DNA of 64,000 nt from Undaria pinnatifida (Eukaryota > Sar > Phaeophyceae > Laminariales > Alariaceae), in the NCBI GenBank assembly GCA_012845835.1, contig JABAKD010000027.1, positions 15,534,073-15,598,072 of the forward strand, given 5' to 3'. This document shows, one piece after another, positions 10,501 through 21,712 of the stretch (position 1 is the stretch's first letter; every line of letters begins with the position of its first letter). Under the pieces are notes generated by a model. The model searched no databases. It was not told where the DNA came from and worked only from the letters and a program-made list of their open reading frames with translations. The position numbers and the translations under genes were made by a program.

Positions 10501-12250
10501 GCATGCACATCAACGCTTTCTCCTCCTCTTTGCCCTTTCATTTTGTTTGGGGGGTTCCGCAAGAGCAGGCAGGAGAATCGGATCTAGATCGACGGACACT
10601 CGTCATTGCTCCTTGCCCGCACAATTTTGTTGGGGTTTCCTCAAGAACAGGCAGGCTTGTCAGTTCTACATCGACGGGTGCTTCTCCTTGATCCTTGCCC
10701 GCACGATTTTTAGAGTTCCCGCACAAACACACGGGAATGTCAAATATATATCAACGCTTAACTCTTTCTTGCCCCTCGCGATTATTAAAGGGTTTCCGCT
10801 TAGCAGGTTGTCGTTAGGGTTTTCGCAGGAGCAGGCTGGGGTGTCGCATCTACATCGACGCTTACTTTTCCGCGCCCTTACGTTTTCGGGGGTTTCCGGT
10901 TGAGCAGGCGGTCGTCGGAGCAGGGATGGGCTGTCTGATGTGTTACGGGTCGAAGGTCGGATGGTATCACAAAGTTTTCCTGCCGGTGATCGTTCTCGAG
11001 CTTGCGGGCGGGGGGGGGTCGATCTGGGGAGCAATCGATCTGTGCGCGCTGTGCATGGTTGCCGCTGGTGAGTCGGAGGGTGCTGCTGTATGCACTGAAC
11101 AAACTTGGTTGGTTCGAAATCGGAAACAAGGTTTTTAACACGCACGGCCGACGTATCATGCGGCTTACAAAGCTGAATATCAATCAAAGCAGATATTACA
11201 AGGGAAATATTGGGCCTGGTTTAGTATTTCTAATCGGTGGAGGACGTTTCTGGAACGTTTATTACTTGGAAGTGTTGTGAGCTTAAGCCTTAATTTTTTC
11301 CCCATCCGCCGGAGGATAAACAAATACAAAAAAAAAAATGCTTACGGGCTAGGGGCTTGGGTTCGGGGTAAAAACACAGCGAGCGGGATGGGATTTGCCC
11401 CGCCGATTCATGGTGGTTAATCGTTGAATCACTGTTCCGGTCCGGTACAATTTCCCCCCTCCGCTGCCCCACCATCCGCCCGATTGTTTTTAAGGGCTTA
11501 CATACGTAGAGTTTCAGACAATTTTCTGAAGTCAGGCATTTATGCGCTTGTAATCCCACCCCCGGTAGATATAACAAGTGGGTAGAAGGGTCCTGGTACA
11601 GTATTTCTCATTGGTCGAGGAATTTTCGTGGATCATTCCTTCCATAACCGGGGTTCGGGGTTGTGCAGTTTTTTTGTCGTGAAACCAACATTTTTCATAT
11701 CCACTTGTAATCCGACCTTGCTTCGACCCCCCCCCCACCCCCCCCCCCCCCCCTATCCCCCCCTATCTCCCGCCCCCTCTGCCCCCCCTCCCCCCCCCCT
11801 TCTCCGCCCTTCTCCACCCCCCCCCCCTCTCCCGCCGTCCCTCCCCCCCTCCCCCCCCCCCCCTTCCTCCTTTCCTTCTCCGATCCCCCTGCAGGATTGT
11901 GCGCCGCGCACTTAGTTCGACCCAGCATCCCCACAGACTTGCCTCTGGCTAGGAGAGGCCTCCTATTCAACCTTTGCTTTGGTGACTTCGTCGAAGCGGC
12001 TTACCCATTCATGGAGCGGTGTGGTTGGTGTAATGCAGGCGCTTACCTGGGTTCGGCGTTATCGGGGGCGGTGGTGGCTGTTGGTGGCGTCGCGTCTTCG
12101 GCGTATTTGCCGCTGCCACTGGCCTTTGCGGTGTGCGCGAGACCGTGGTGGTTGGTGGTGGGTGCGTCTGCCGCTTTTTTCTTGGCCTTCGCTTGTGGAA
12201 TTGCTAGACCAACGAAACGCGGAGCGATTATCTCGGATTTCCGTCGGTAG
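4341..12250 (+). CDS. Multi-exon polytopic membrane protein, family unknown
   Basis: Proposed exons: 4341-4519, 5178-5352, 5692-6113, 6961-7030, 8554-8670, 9504-9570, about 10956-11067, 11895-12250. Each join keeps phase, and the joined frame ends in TAG at 12250. The order is a short soluble region, then a glycine-rich stretch containing GTGGSSLGSA and GSSGGSVATTNKSKAVSYAAGL, then many hydrophobic segments (for example FVPLLEIVWAMVVS, ALSGAVVAVGGVAS, LVVGASAAFFLAFACG). It is therefore probably an integral membrane protein with several spanning helices. I do not recognise the family. The 5' end is missing or lies upstream; the 1868-2418 exon is phase-compatible but not convincing. The least certain junction is the acceptor near 10956. 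Confidence 0.6.
4540..4880 (+). repeat. Composite dispersed repeat (TAGATC family), intronic
   Basis: A GATCTATA/GATCATGATC-rich head (4548-4620) is followed by a unique-looking block (about 4660-4870) with CAGTCACTCTGGAGCTGAG and ACCACAAGTGGTTCACGC. The block recurs in reverse complement at about 42585-42790, again next to GATC/TAGATC simple sequence. Confidence 0.75.
5178..5352 (+). CDS. Membrane protein gene, exon 2
   Basis: The acceptor is T-rich (TTTTTTTTTGTTCCTCGTCAG) and the donor is AG|GTAAGC. Phase 1 entry and phase 2 exit match both neighbours. The product contains EVNLAAREEDAKVASALRAG and ends VAISCDVCGVN, with two nearby cysteines. Confidence 0.65.
5692..6113 (+). CDS. Membrane protein gene, exon 3 (Gly-rich motif plus first membrane segments)
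   Basis: The acceptor is GGCCGCTGCAG and the donor G|GTAAGT. The 140 codons hold VQAPIVGTGGSSLG, a glycine loop, then GSSGGS and AISYAAGL-like sequence (AVSYAAGLAGHWGLRY), then hydrophobic segments (GGCLTAHVGVMVAVALGEG, VRLWGALPVVAAAVAA). The glycine loops suggest ligand binding, but I cannot name the ligand. A run of 14 G lies in the following intron. Confidence 0.7.
6961..7030 (+). CDS. Membrane protein gene, exon 4 (70 bp)
   Basis: A strong acceptor (TTTTCCCTTTTTTTTCCGGCAG) precedes ILAGSICRDDTLAALLAGT. The donor is AT|GTATCG. The exon is too short to show as a long ORF, but phases on both sides fit (enters phase 1, leaves phase 2), and the hydrophobic product agrees with its neighbours. 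Confidence 0.55.
8554..8670 (+). CDS. Membrane protein gene, exon 5
   Basis: The acceptor is TTTCCTCTGCTCTAG and the donor GA|GTGAGT. The 117 bases encode ITGIALDWGVPATSLSLYA and then GIVSGVTVSFFVPLLE, one clear membrane helix. Entry needs one base and exit is phase 2, as the neighbouring exons require. Confidence 0.7.
9504..9570 (+). CDS. Membrane protein gene, exon 6 (67 bp)
   Basis: The acceptor is CACCCGCTTGCAG and the donor CTG|GTAGGT. The product IVWAMVVSTDTLLLRIESIW continues the hydrophobic stretch of exon 5 in phase. Confidence 0.6.
9725..9860 (+). repeat. 60-bp tandem duplication of a pyrimidine tract and AG acceptor
   Basis: A unit of about 60 bp (GTTGCTCATCCTTTC ... CCCTCCCTACAGCAG) occurs twice in a row with two or three differences. 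Each copy ends in a good-looking acceptor (CTCTCTTTCTCCCTCCCTACAG). It lies in the intron after exon 6. Confidence 0.85.
10500..10920 (+). repeat. Degenerate tandem repeat of about 90 bp, five units
   Basis: Units share 'GGGTTTCC(T/G)CAAGAACAGGCAGG', 'CATCGACG(G)' and 'CTTGCCCGCAC' blocks. The last unit ends just before membrane-gene exon 7, so that exon's acceptor lies in or next to the repeat, which is why its start is uncertain. Confidence 0.7.
10956..11067 (+). CDS. Membrane protein gene, exon 7 (start uncertain)
   Basis: The donor G|GTGAGT at 11068 is clear, and exit phase 1 matches the next exon, giving CMVAAG joined to LCAAHL. The hydrophobic product includes VFLPVIVLELAG and GAIDLCALCMVAAG. 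The acceptor at AAG|GTCGG has a poor pyrimidine tract, and a run of nine G inside the exon could hide a length error. Confidence 0.5.
11719..11880 (+). repeat. C/T-rich low-complexity tract
   Basis: Long C runs with T interruptions. It directly precedes, and probably serves as, the pyrimidine tract for the last exon of the membrane protein gene (acceptor at 11891-11894). Frames in it are proline or glycine artefacts. Confidence 0.85.
11895..12250 (+). CDS. Membrane protein gene, last exon
   Basis: The acceptor is CCGATCCCCCTGCAG. The product begins GLCAAHLVRPSIPTDLPLARR, has FGDFVEAAYPFMERCGWC and two or three membrane helices (SALSGAVVAVGGVAS, LPLPLAFAVCARPWW, LVVGASAAFFLAFACG), and ends ISDFRR before TAG at 12248-12250. 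About 44 bp around the stop are imperfectly repeated at 12276-12320. Confidence 0.65.
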
Positions 12251-15200
12251 CAGGAGTAAAAATCGGATTTGAAAGACCGACGAAACGCGGTGTGATGATA
12301 GAGGATTTCCGTCGGTAGTTCGAGAGTAGCAGAAAATGACTTTGCTCTCTGCTGTACGTACGAAGGTATGGTTGGTGCTGGCATTTTTATTCCGCGTTTG
12401 CCGTCGCAATTGTCCCGATTTATTATTTTTAGTAATGCTCGTTCGAGGAGAAACGGAAAAATGTTTTGAAACAGAATTTTCCAAGAACGGCCAAAATTGC
12501 GCCGCACATTAATAAGCGGGGTTTGTGGTCTCGGTTTGGGAGTTGTCAGCGGCGGTAGTTTTGTCCCGGCTGCTGAGGTGTAGTTTGACCCGGGTCTCCG
12601 TCAACAGGAGTGGCAACGGTTCTACTTTCTGCCGTACGTACGTATGATAATGTTAATTTGGTTGGTGTTGTTGATGTGCAATCAGTTTTGTTTGGAGTGA
12701 GCACGAAGTCATCATCGTGTACGCCAGGCAGCGCCCGCGATCAACATCTGGTATCGCACGCAGCTTGCAAAGACGAGTTTCGACGAAATTCTAGGCGCCA
12801 CAGCTGACGTGTTGCCACAATGAGTCTACTTGGACGGACGATACAGCAGTGGTCCCTCTCTGGTGCCGGTATGTGCACTATAAAGGGAAATGCAGGCACT
12901 ATAGCGACAACCGGCACTACTCCGCATGCTGTTACCATTAGTACTGGTTGTTCCCATCCCATCAGCGCCAAGCGATTTCACAGGCACTTCACAGGGTGGT
13001 TCACGTACAAAAGCCCAAATTTATTCCCCGGCGAATGTCCACGCCGTTTTCTCCATTCAGACCATGAAGTTTTGCACACGTCTTCTATGTTCCATTGCGA
13101 ATACCTCACCTGTCGTTTTCTTCTCTTTTTTGGTGTGAATTTTCGTCATTTAAGAATCTTTGGAAAATGTGGCCCACCCTATGCAAAAAAAAATCGGCGA
13201 AAAAAGAAAACGGAGGTCAGGTCTCGGGATGGTCATGTAGAACGCGTGTGCAAAAGTTCGGGGTCTATCAAAAACGACGTGGACATTTGGATTTTTGTGC
13301 GTAAGCATGAGTTAAGGTACGTTATTTCCTTCAAATTACTTGGTTCTAGTGTAGGATCCAGTTTTTTCGCCAGATTCTGCCTACTATTGAACACGGGCGG
13401 GTCAGACCTTCGATTGTTTGCGCGAAAAAAACTACAGACATGCCTTGCAGTGCCTCCAACCGGTTCGTGCAAAATGCGGCGCATTGTTTTTTCTCGCCTC
13501 CGCTTGGAAAATGCCTGAATTTTATTGAAGAATATGAAGGCCTGTCATTGGTCGATACGGGTTTTGCTCCTAGAGACAGCCCGAGGCCGTTAAAAAAAAA
13601 GTGGCCATGTCACCCTCTTACCCTCTTCTACTGGCCATGGGGGTCAGTATGATACTAAATATTCACTGTTCACCCTTCGCCTGGATATTGCGAGCGGCAT
13701 TAGCCGGGAAGAGAATTTTGAGTTTTTCACGTGAGCCAGCCTGTAACGGGTGACCGGCACTACTCAACCGGTACTATATAGGGACCACTTTGGTTAGGTT
13801 CGCCATTCTAGGAGCTCCAGGTAACACCGGGGAATGGAGACAGGACGGCAGCCTTGTTTGGGGAGCGGGGATGTTTTTTTTTTCAGCCCCACTTTCGCAG
13901 GTTTATGTTTTCTATGGACCAAGGCTGGGGTGAGGGGGTGAGAGGAAGGTCTCTTTTTTCTGTCTCGGAGCGACTCGCGCGAGTGGTCTATATCCTCAGT
14001 AATGAAATGAGGCGTTATGTATCCCCCCCTCTACCGCATTCTTGGTGTTATGATACGACACCGGGGGGGGACTCTTTGAAGTATGCGTGGCGAGCGCCAG
14101 GATTAGCCTTATCGCCGATCACTCGTCACATATTTGGAAGTGTCGCGATCATTTGGTCATGTTTTGGTTTATTTTGCGCCCTGGGCACAGTGCCAATAAG
14201 AAACGGGGATACTGGCCCAAGGGCTATAGATTTTTTGTTTGAGAAAGGGTGTGTCTCACGCTGATTGTCGTGTAACCGCTCCAACGTTTATTATTTCCCT
14301 CGAAAATCTCAGGCTGGGCTTCTTGTGGGCTCGCTCGTTCATATGAGAGGGCGGGCAGTGGATTGTATTATCGTTGGTATCATACGTCGTACTAGTATCA
14401 TAAGGTGTTGGATGTGTTCCGACTGCCCGAGTTGCCCCGTATACATCGCATATTGCAGGTATTTTGGTTAAATTTACGCCCTTTTTTGCAGTGGCCCTCC
14501 AGGAGGCCACCAGGATATTTACTGCCGCAGGCTAGATTTGATACTTTGATGAAGGATGTGTTTCAGACTGTACAACAGCCCCCCGCCGAAACCAGCGATT
14601 TTCTTTGACCGTTTTAGCACCGCAGTCCCGACATGGGGACAAAACACTTGGAGTTATACTATGATAGAATAATGTTAGGAGTTGGAAATGGGTTAACTAA
14701 CGTTTGATGGCTGCTCAACACGAGGAAGGGTGCTATGAAGAAATGTCTTCACACAAAGTATACGCATGTTGGTCTTTGCAAAGAACTACCGAACGATGGC
14801 GTCGGGGTGGCCAGGGGCACCGTATTTCAGGAGATACAGCCAAGAGCTGGTTTCGAAACCAGCGGTTTCGTGAAAGTATAGTTGGGGGGGCTACCATAGA
14901 ACCACTCTCCGCCACTAACATTAGTATAACCGCCCCCGACTTTCTTGTTTCCCCCGAAGTGTCAGGCTGGGTCTTATCAAAGTGTCGGCATTATGTAGGG
15001 ATTGCTGGCATACTACCAGAGTAGGGGAGGGGTGGAATCATCGAATCAAGGGGAAGGTTCTGTGCGAATAGGTTCACATATCGTGTTGGTGGCCCTTTTA
15101 CTGCTGCCAGTAAGGTGAAGCGGCGTTTCATGCTGCTCTTGAACGCTCGACATCCTCGGTTCGTATTAACCGGGGAGTTGAGGTACGCCTACCCGTTAGC

Positions 15201-16382
15201 GAAGTGCCGAAGCGGTGTTTCACGCTGCCGCCTTTTGTCCCAGGGGTATCCTCTGCTCGTGATGTCGGGGGGGTTGGGTTATACCCCAAACTTCCAAGTG
15301 GCCGAGTTGTTGTTGAGCAGTTTTGTTTCGCGCTACCGTTTAGCAAAGGGCATTTTCTAGTATATTACGGGGAGTGAGTCGCCCAAACCTTTAGGGAAAT
15401 GACGAAGAAATGTTTGAAGCTACCTTTGTGCCATGGGTATTATCTTCCTGACCTCGGGGGAGTTGAGGTACCCCGTTGACTTTAACGAACTGGCGACGCA
15501 TTGAGCGAGGAGCGCTTGTTTCACGCTGCCGTTCGTTGTGTCATCGAAATCGCTGCCACGAATATTTCGATCGACGCAGATGTCACCATTGCGGCGGTTA
15601 CGTTTTTTCGAGCGACGTCTGACAACCAAACATGCTAGTATACTGCGGTTTTGACCGCTTGACCGACCGTCGCTTGACTGATCGCCCCCTACACTAAACT
15701 AGTGTTTCAAGGTCGAAATAGGCCTTGACGCGTCCACAAAGACAGCTCTGCTGGCTTAATATGCTGTTCATAAGAGACCACAGTTTGACGCCCTTAACTG
15801 ACCGCCCCCGAGTTTAACAGTAGCAAATTACCGTCGAAGTAGGCCTTGACGTGCCCACAAAGAAACTCTGCTGACTAAGGACGCTGTTTTTGTTCAACTC
15901 GTCCGCTGGGAGTTCGATAAATTTTGGGTCGATACTCATCTTTGCAAGCTGCGTAATACACCGGCCGCTCGCTTGTGCTATTTATACGAGACCGCGGCTT
16001 CACCCTTGACTCCTTGAACGACCGACCCTGAGTCTAAACGCGGCATATTAAGGTCGAAGAGGCCTTCACTCGGCCAGTAGACCGGTCTCCTGTCGTGACG
16101 GAACGCCCTCGTACACTAGAAGCAGCATATCGAGGAATGACCTTAACGTGCCCAAAACGTCTGGTCTCCTATTAGCAGCATGTTTTCTGACTAACCACGA
16201 AGCCATCGAAGAAGGCGGGGAATTTTCTCGTCGCGCCGACGTGGTCGCGTCTGGTCTATCGACTAGGGATGTACCACGCCTTGTCTAGCGATCTAGCGAT
16301 GGACCGCGCGTAGTTTATCGATAGAGCGATGGTCCGCGGCTTCTGTAGCGATCTGGCGACAGACCACACGTTGTGGAACGGT
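12251..16382. repeat. Repeat-dominated intergenic region
   Basis: I find no convincing exon here. Contents: a hairpin element at 12750-12812; CACTATA-family repeats at 12835-12960 and 13745-13790; the first copy of a 0.9-kb dispersed repeat at 12995-13740; a block at 14700-14920 (ATGGCTGCTCAACACGAGGA) that recurs diverged at 17170-17380; tandem units of about 100 bp at 15105-15560; tandem units of 120-150 bp at about 15665-16200 (sharing GGTCGAAATAGGCCTTGACG); and short units of about 40 bp at 16250-16390 (TCTAGCGATCTAGCGATGG). The last set runs into the 3' end of the AK7-like gene. Confidence 0.6.
12995..13740 (+). repeat. 0.9-kb dispersed repeat, copy 1 (empty site)
   Basis: Shares long collinear similarity with 35245-36150: CCCCGGCGAATGTCC, ACGTCTTCTATGT, GGACATTTGG, GAACACGGGCGGGTCAGA, GGCCTGTCATTGGTCGA and GATATTGCGAGCGGCATT in the same order. 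Copy 2 has about 125 extra bases, including a hairpin element, where copy 1 has none (around 13305-13320). Open frames in it are not conserved between copies, so I do not call it coding. Confidence 0.85.
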
Positions 16383-16494
16383 CTAGCCGGTACGTTTGGT
16401 GTCCAGCTCTTCCATCTCCCTTAGCAAGGCAAGCCCCGCTTGGTACTTCAGCGCCGCTTCCGCCTCCGCCTTCAACTGGAGATTTTTCCCGGCC
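16383..16494 (-). CDS. AK7: AK7-like exon 8: C-terminal helix and stop
   Basis: A strong acceptor (CCCCATTTTTTTTCTCCAG) and one-base entry fit exon 7. The product AGKNLQLKAEAEAALKYQAG is a charged helix and ends DTKRTG before TAG at 16385-16383. Helical tails directly after Dpy-30 motifs are common in this family. Confidence 0.8.
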
Positions 16495-19400
16495 CTGGAG
16501 AAAAAAAATGGGGAGCACTTGACGGTAGCCGAAATCGTACAACCTCTATCGGAGCATACGCTGTAGTCGCATTTCGCGCGGGATACTGTTTGCAGTATGT
16601 AGTAAATAGTACACTACCGCTGTAGATGTCAGATCGAGTGGAAAGCGCAGCAACACCAATAAACTATACCACCGCCTGATACACATGGCATTTCACATGC
16701 ATTCCGTTGAGTTGACAAAACCCCAATAGCAGTGATACTAGGATACCATTTGCAGCGACACGTTTTCCTTGTGTTTCAGCAAAAAAAAGAAGCACCGGCT
16801 ACTCTGTACTGCAGTCTACACTGAACGAAGGGTTACAACCAAATAATGTCAGGATACGGCACTGTCAGCCCGTGACCGACGGCAATTTTCATAATTTGCC
16901 TGGACTGACGCCAAACTACTAGGTTTTAGTGTGGAAAGATCGCTTTGACACCCTTGACCGTTGAACATTTTCCCCTAGACTGACCGTCTCCTGACCGTAT
17001 CATGACGTGCTGCGGTAGAGGTGACAGCACAATTGTTACCAGGTATTTGTTATTTGCTTTTTGAGGCTCCTAACATCATAATAAGGAGATTGATACCTCA
17101 CCCCAAGAACTGATTCGGTTCTGATTCTACGATAACCCCCCCCGAAACCGGCGATTTCTTTCACGAAGATTTCATGGCGACTCGGCACGAGGAAGGGTGC
17201 TACGACAAAGCGATCTTCATATATGTTGTTGTTTGCAAAGCTTTAAGGACTATGTATCGAAAGACGACGTCGGTGTGGCAAGGGGCACCGTATTTCGTGA
17301 GATACGGCCGAGAGATGGTTTTAAAACCGGCGATTTCGTTAAAGAAAAATTGCGGGGGCTAACGTAGAACAACTCTCGGAAAAAAACAAAAAGTGCTTCC
17401 CGATAACAAAATCCCTCGCGTGGCCTAGGTACTCAACAAAATGGCTGCTGCACAAGAAAAAAATCTGAAGATTTTGGGGTAAGAAGCCCCATCATGATTC
17501 AGAAAAAGCTTCAGCCAACCAGTGGTATACCTTAATGCCTATATCGTAGTACCCACATTTTTGGGGACAAAATGTATGTTACTTGGTATTAGTATGGAAT
17601 CGTTTTAGCGTTGCCAAAAGGGTCAAGACACCGTACATCGACCAGAAACGAAAACCTAGAAACGAAACCATTTCAAGGGCAAAACTCTTCTCACACCTGA
17701 TGAGGTACGCCGCCAAAAATTCGAGCGGGTCTCCCGGCCGAGCTTCAGCGGCCGCCACAAGCCCCGCCGCGACTTGCGGCACCACTCCACTCGTCAAAAA
17801 CTTCCGGTGACGCCGGGTGCGCGTCTCCACTTCCTTGGCGTCTTTTGCTGTCAGCTTCGCGAGAACTTCTGTCAAGCTAAGACCTCCGTCAGGGGGATGA
17901 TGCGCCGTGGTTGTTGGCGTCATCGGCGGCTTGCGGTCAGCTCTGCCGCCGATCTCGTCTACTGTGGATACTGTCCCCGCGCTTGCCTCCCCATCCGTGG
18001 CAGCTGTGAATAGATTATGCGCAGCCGGGGGTTGGGGGGGGGGGGGGGTCATGGGGGAGGTTAAGGTTTGAAGGGATGAAGCAGGGCAGTACGCGAATTC
18101 CACTACTGACGTGTGCAACGATAGAACCAGCACTTTTTCGGTCAAATGTTTTCAGAATGACGGGGCATCCTTAACCTGGGCTAAATCGTCGGAATTTCGT
18201 TCATTTTTTTCAAGTAAACTTGTTCAATACCTCTAGGCGACGAGAAGGATTGCTCATGGGGCGGCACTTTTTTTTTTTTTCCTCAAATAATATTTTAAGC
18301 GGTCAAGAGCCTCAGAAAGAAGAAAGTGCGCCTCTCGTATTCGTAGCACGGGTCTGTCGCAGTACTGCGAAATTTACCCTACTCTAATTCCAAGTAGTCT
18401 GTCCGCGCTTTCGCCGTATCCCGTCGATGCTGTTCATGCACCTGCTTCCCCGTTCGCGGCGGCTGAGGAAAAAAACGTGCAGAACACGTTAGAAATTGTA
18501 ACACTTTGGGTATTAATACTCCATCTGGTATGTCGTGTGGCTTGAAAACACGGTGCCATCTACGTACTGGAGGATTGAGAGGGAATATTGAATCACCAGG
18601 AAGACTCGCGGGGGTACAGGTTTTTGCAGCAGCATCACAGGTGTATATTTTGAGGTATGCCCGTTTTTGGCTGTTGCCCTCGATTGACTTCCACATTCGA
18701 GGGAGACGATGTAAGTGGTACCTGTGTCGTCGTCGTTCGTGCCTTTTCCGCTTAGCCCCCCCGGCCCAACCTCCAGATGCGAGCCCTCCTCCTGCTCCTC
18801 GTCTCCACCGGAAAGCATCCAAACAAACGCCGGAACCTGTCCTCCAGTAAGCTGCATGCAGACCGCGTCAACGAGTCCCGATGCACCACCTCCTTCCCCA
18901 TTATCCACCACTACGGCTGTCTTGGCCATGTATCGGTCCCTCAGCACCCCCGCCGTCGCCGGGATCCAGCTCTCCTGCGGAGCGCTCGTGTTCTCCCTGC
19001 CATCAAAGCCATCGCTCAATGATTCTCCTTTCTTTTTCCCTTTCCCAGGTGCGGCGATGGCCACGGTTGAATCAGCCCCCCCGCGGGGTCCAGTTTCTTT
19101 CTTCTCCTCGACGAAGTAACGCTCGATTTCACTCCTCAGCTTTTGCAAGGTTTCGCTTTCGCCTCCTCCTCCTCCCCCTCCTCCTGCTCCTCCTGATCCT
19201 GAATCTATTTTTCCTCGACCTCCGTTTCCTCCTCCTCCTCCTCCTCCTCCTCCTCCCCTTGCTCCTCCTCCTCCCTTTCCTCCTCCTGCTCCTGCTTCTC
19301 CTTTCCTCCCCCCCCCTCCTCCTTTTCCTCCTCCTTTTCCTCCTCCTTTTCCTCCTTCCCCTCCTCCTCCTGCTGCTCCTCCTGATGCTCCTCCTACTGC

Positions 19401-21508
19401 TCCCCCCCCCCCCCCCCCCCCCGCCTACTTCTCCTCCCTCCCCATCCTCTCCTCTTTGTGCCAATATGTATTCGACGGTAGCGTCCAAATACACCACATG
19501 GGTCGGCATCATTTCCTCCGCTTCGGGTAGGGGACGATTGTTGGCGGCCGGTGTGCTCTGCGCGTCATCGCCCCCTTCCCCCCCTAGTTTGGCGTCGCTT
19601 GACTTTGCGTCGATCCCGGAAAATTCTGACAGCAGTGGTTCCGACGTCACCAATGGGTTTCCAAATATGTCCGAGGCGGCGTCTGCGCGGGAGGGGATAT
19701 TGCACAAAATGTACCCACTGCGAAAACACGTGCGTAGGTTGTAGGCCTGTGAGTTATCCGACTCTACCAATAGTATGCCATTACACACAATATATATATA
19801 CCAGGTCGTACTTAGGACCCACGGTAAACCCAAAAACCTATACGTTGTATGTTCTCCTGTTTTTCTTCACCATTTTTGGTTCTGATTACTAGGTTCCTCC
19901 GTAATCATAAGTCGCCGATTAGAGAAGGTTCCGTACAGTCAACTGCGTGCGGTAATTCGCAGAGAACTTACGCGTTTGTTTACCCATCTGATTTGCACGC
20001 GTTTGCGGCTCGATTTTGTGGTGTTTATTCCAAAAATATTGTGTCGGTTAATTGACTTTTTAATTCGCCACCCCAGTAATATGTACCATAGCCGTGATGT
20101 CTACTAGTAGTCAACTGACAGCGCTATCGGCAAGACCCTGGCAGCACCCTGCCAATACCTCGCCACCACCCCACCAATATCCAAGTGTTGACGGCGTCAC
20201 CTCTCTTTCGGTTGCTGAATTGAAAATATAATTTCGCGCGTTCGCCGTATCGTGTGAACCGACAGCATACAGAGCTATCTGGCACCGCATTGTACGACCC
20301 TTCAAAACTGCGCCCGCCGGCGTTCAGAAGGTAAAGTACTTGGAGGGGGAATAATGTGTGTTTTCTTGTAGGAAGTGTTTAGCGTTGGCGAAACGACTAA
20401 ATCTCATGTCACCATGATATTCAATCAGTTCGTTTCGTTTAGTCTGGGCGAGTATTCTACCGCGGTACATAGAGAGGTGTTTTGGTTTCACGGGCTTGCC
20501 TGAGCCCCACGATCTTCAACAACGTTGCGCACCTCGTACAGATCATGTAGATCATATAGATCATGTAGATCATATAGGTCATATAGATCATATAGATCAC
20601 ATAGGTAATATATATAATATAGATCATATAGATCATACAAATATTGTAGATCGTATATATCATATAGATCCTGAACCTGTCGATCGATGTGATATGTTGT
20701 GCAGGATCTGTATCTATGTAGGGTACAGATCCAACCCTGGAAACGTTTGCTAGACCATACAGATTGTACGGCTCCCACCCGGCAACATGAGCTAGACCAT
20801 ACAGATCTTCCCTGAATGATCTATACATCATCAAGTGGAGATAGAAATCATGTAGATCATCTGTCCGATGTGTGCAATATTGATATCCATTCCGTCTGAA
20901 CAAGAACCAAGAGAACAACAAAAATGGACTGGGGCCACGGCGTGTGTGTGGGGGGGGGTAGTTTTTTTTTAGATCCGTCTAGAGTAGAGCGCCCCGGAAA
21001 AATATGGACTACCCTATTTTATGCTTTCGGATGTCGCGATAGGCACTACCTTGGGGTATTCCTGTAGCTTGAGCTGCGCCAACAACACAAGAAAAAAAAA
21101 AAGTTTGGAGAGAGATGATGAGTCACTCGCACGAGTGCTCTAAGTACGGTGGTAGCAAAAAATGGGGTTAGCCTCGGTACCGTAGCACCAGTCGACGGAA
21201 AACTCTTACGGTGCACGAAGGTTAGCTCTGTAAAAGAATTGGTTTTCGTGGACTCGCCTGCGACCCCACTGCCCTCTCGTGTCTCCCAGAAGGAGGCGGG
21301 TCGCCCTGGCGACGATAGACGGCGAAAGAACGCGGGCTAACCCTTCCGCGTCGAGGCTGGTGTACTCGGATATCGGCTTGTCCGCTGCCTCGAAGGCCGC
21401 TTGGACGTCGTGCAGGAGGCGTTCAGGAGGCGAAAGCGCATCCAACGCTGCCTGAGATTCTGCCGACAGTTCTCCCTTTCCAGCACCTGAAGTAAAACAC
21501 GCAGGATA

Positions 21509-21578
<70 letters not shown>

Positions 21579-21580
21579 GC

Positions 21581-21626
<46 letters not shown>

Positions 21627-21628
21627 GC

Positions 21629-21674
<46 letters not shown>

Positions 21675-21677
21675 ATT

Positions 21678-21712
<35 letters not shown>

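Noticed and set aside
18881-19744. 287-residue Leu/Pro-rich plus frame
   Set aside because: Shadow of AK7-like exon 6 on the other strand, where the Gly/Glu linker reads as Leu/Pro.
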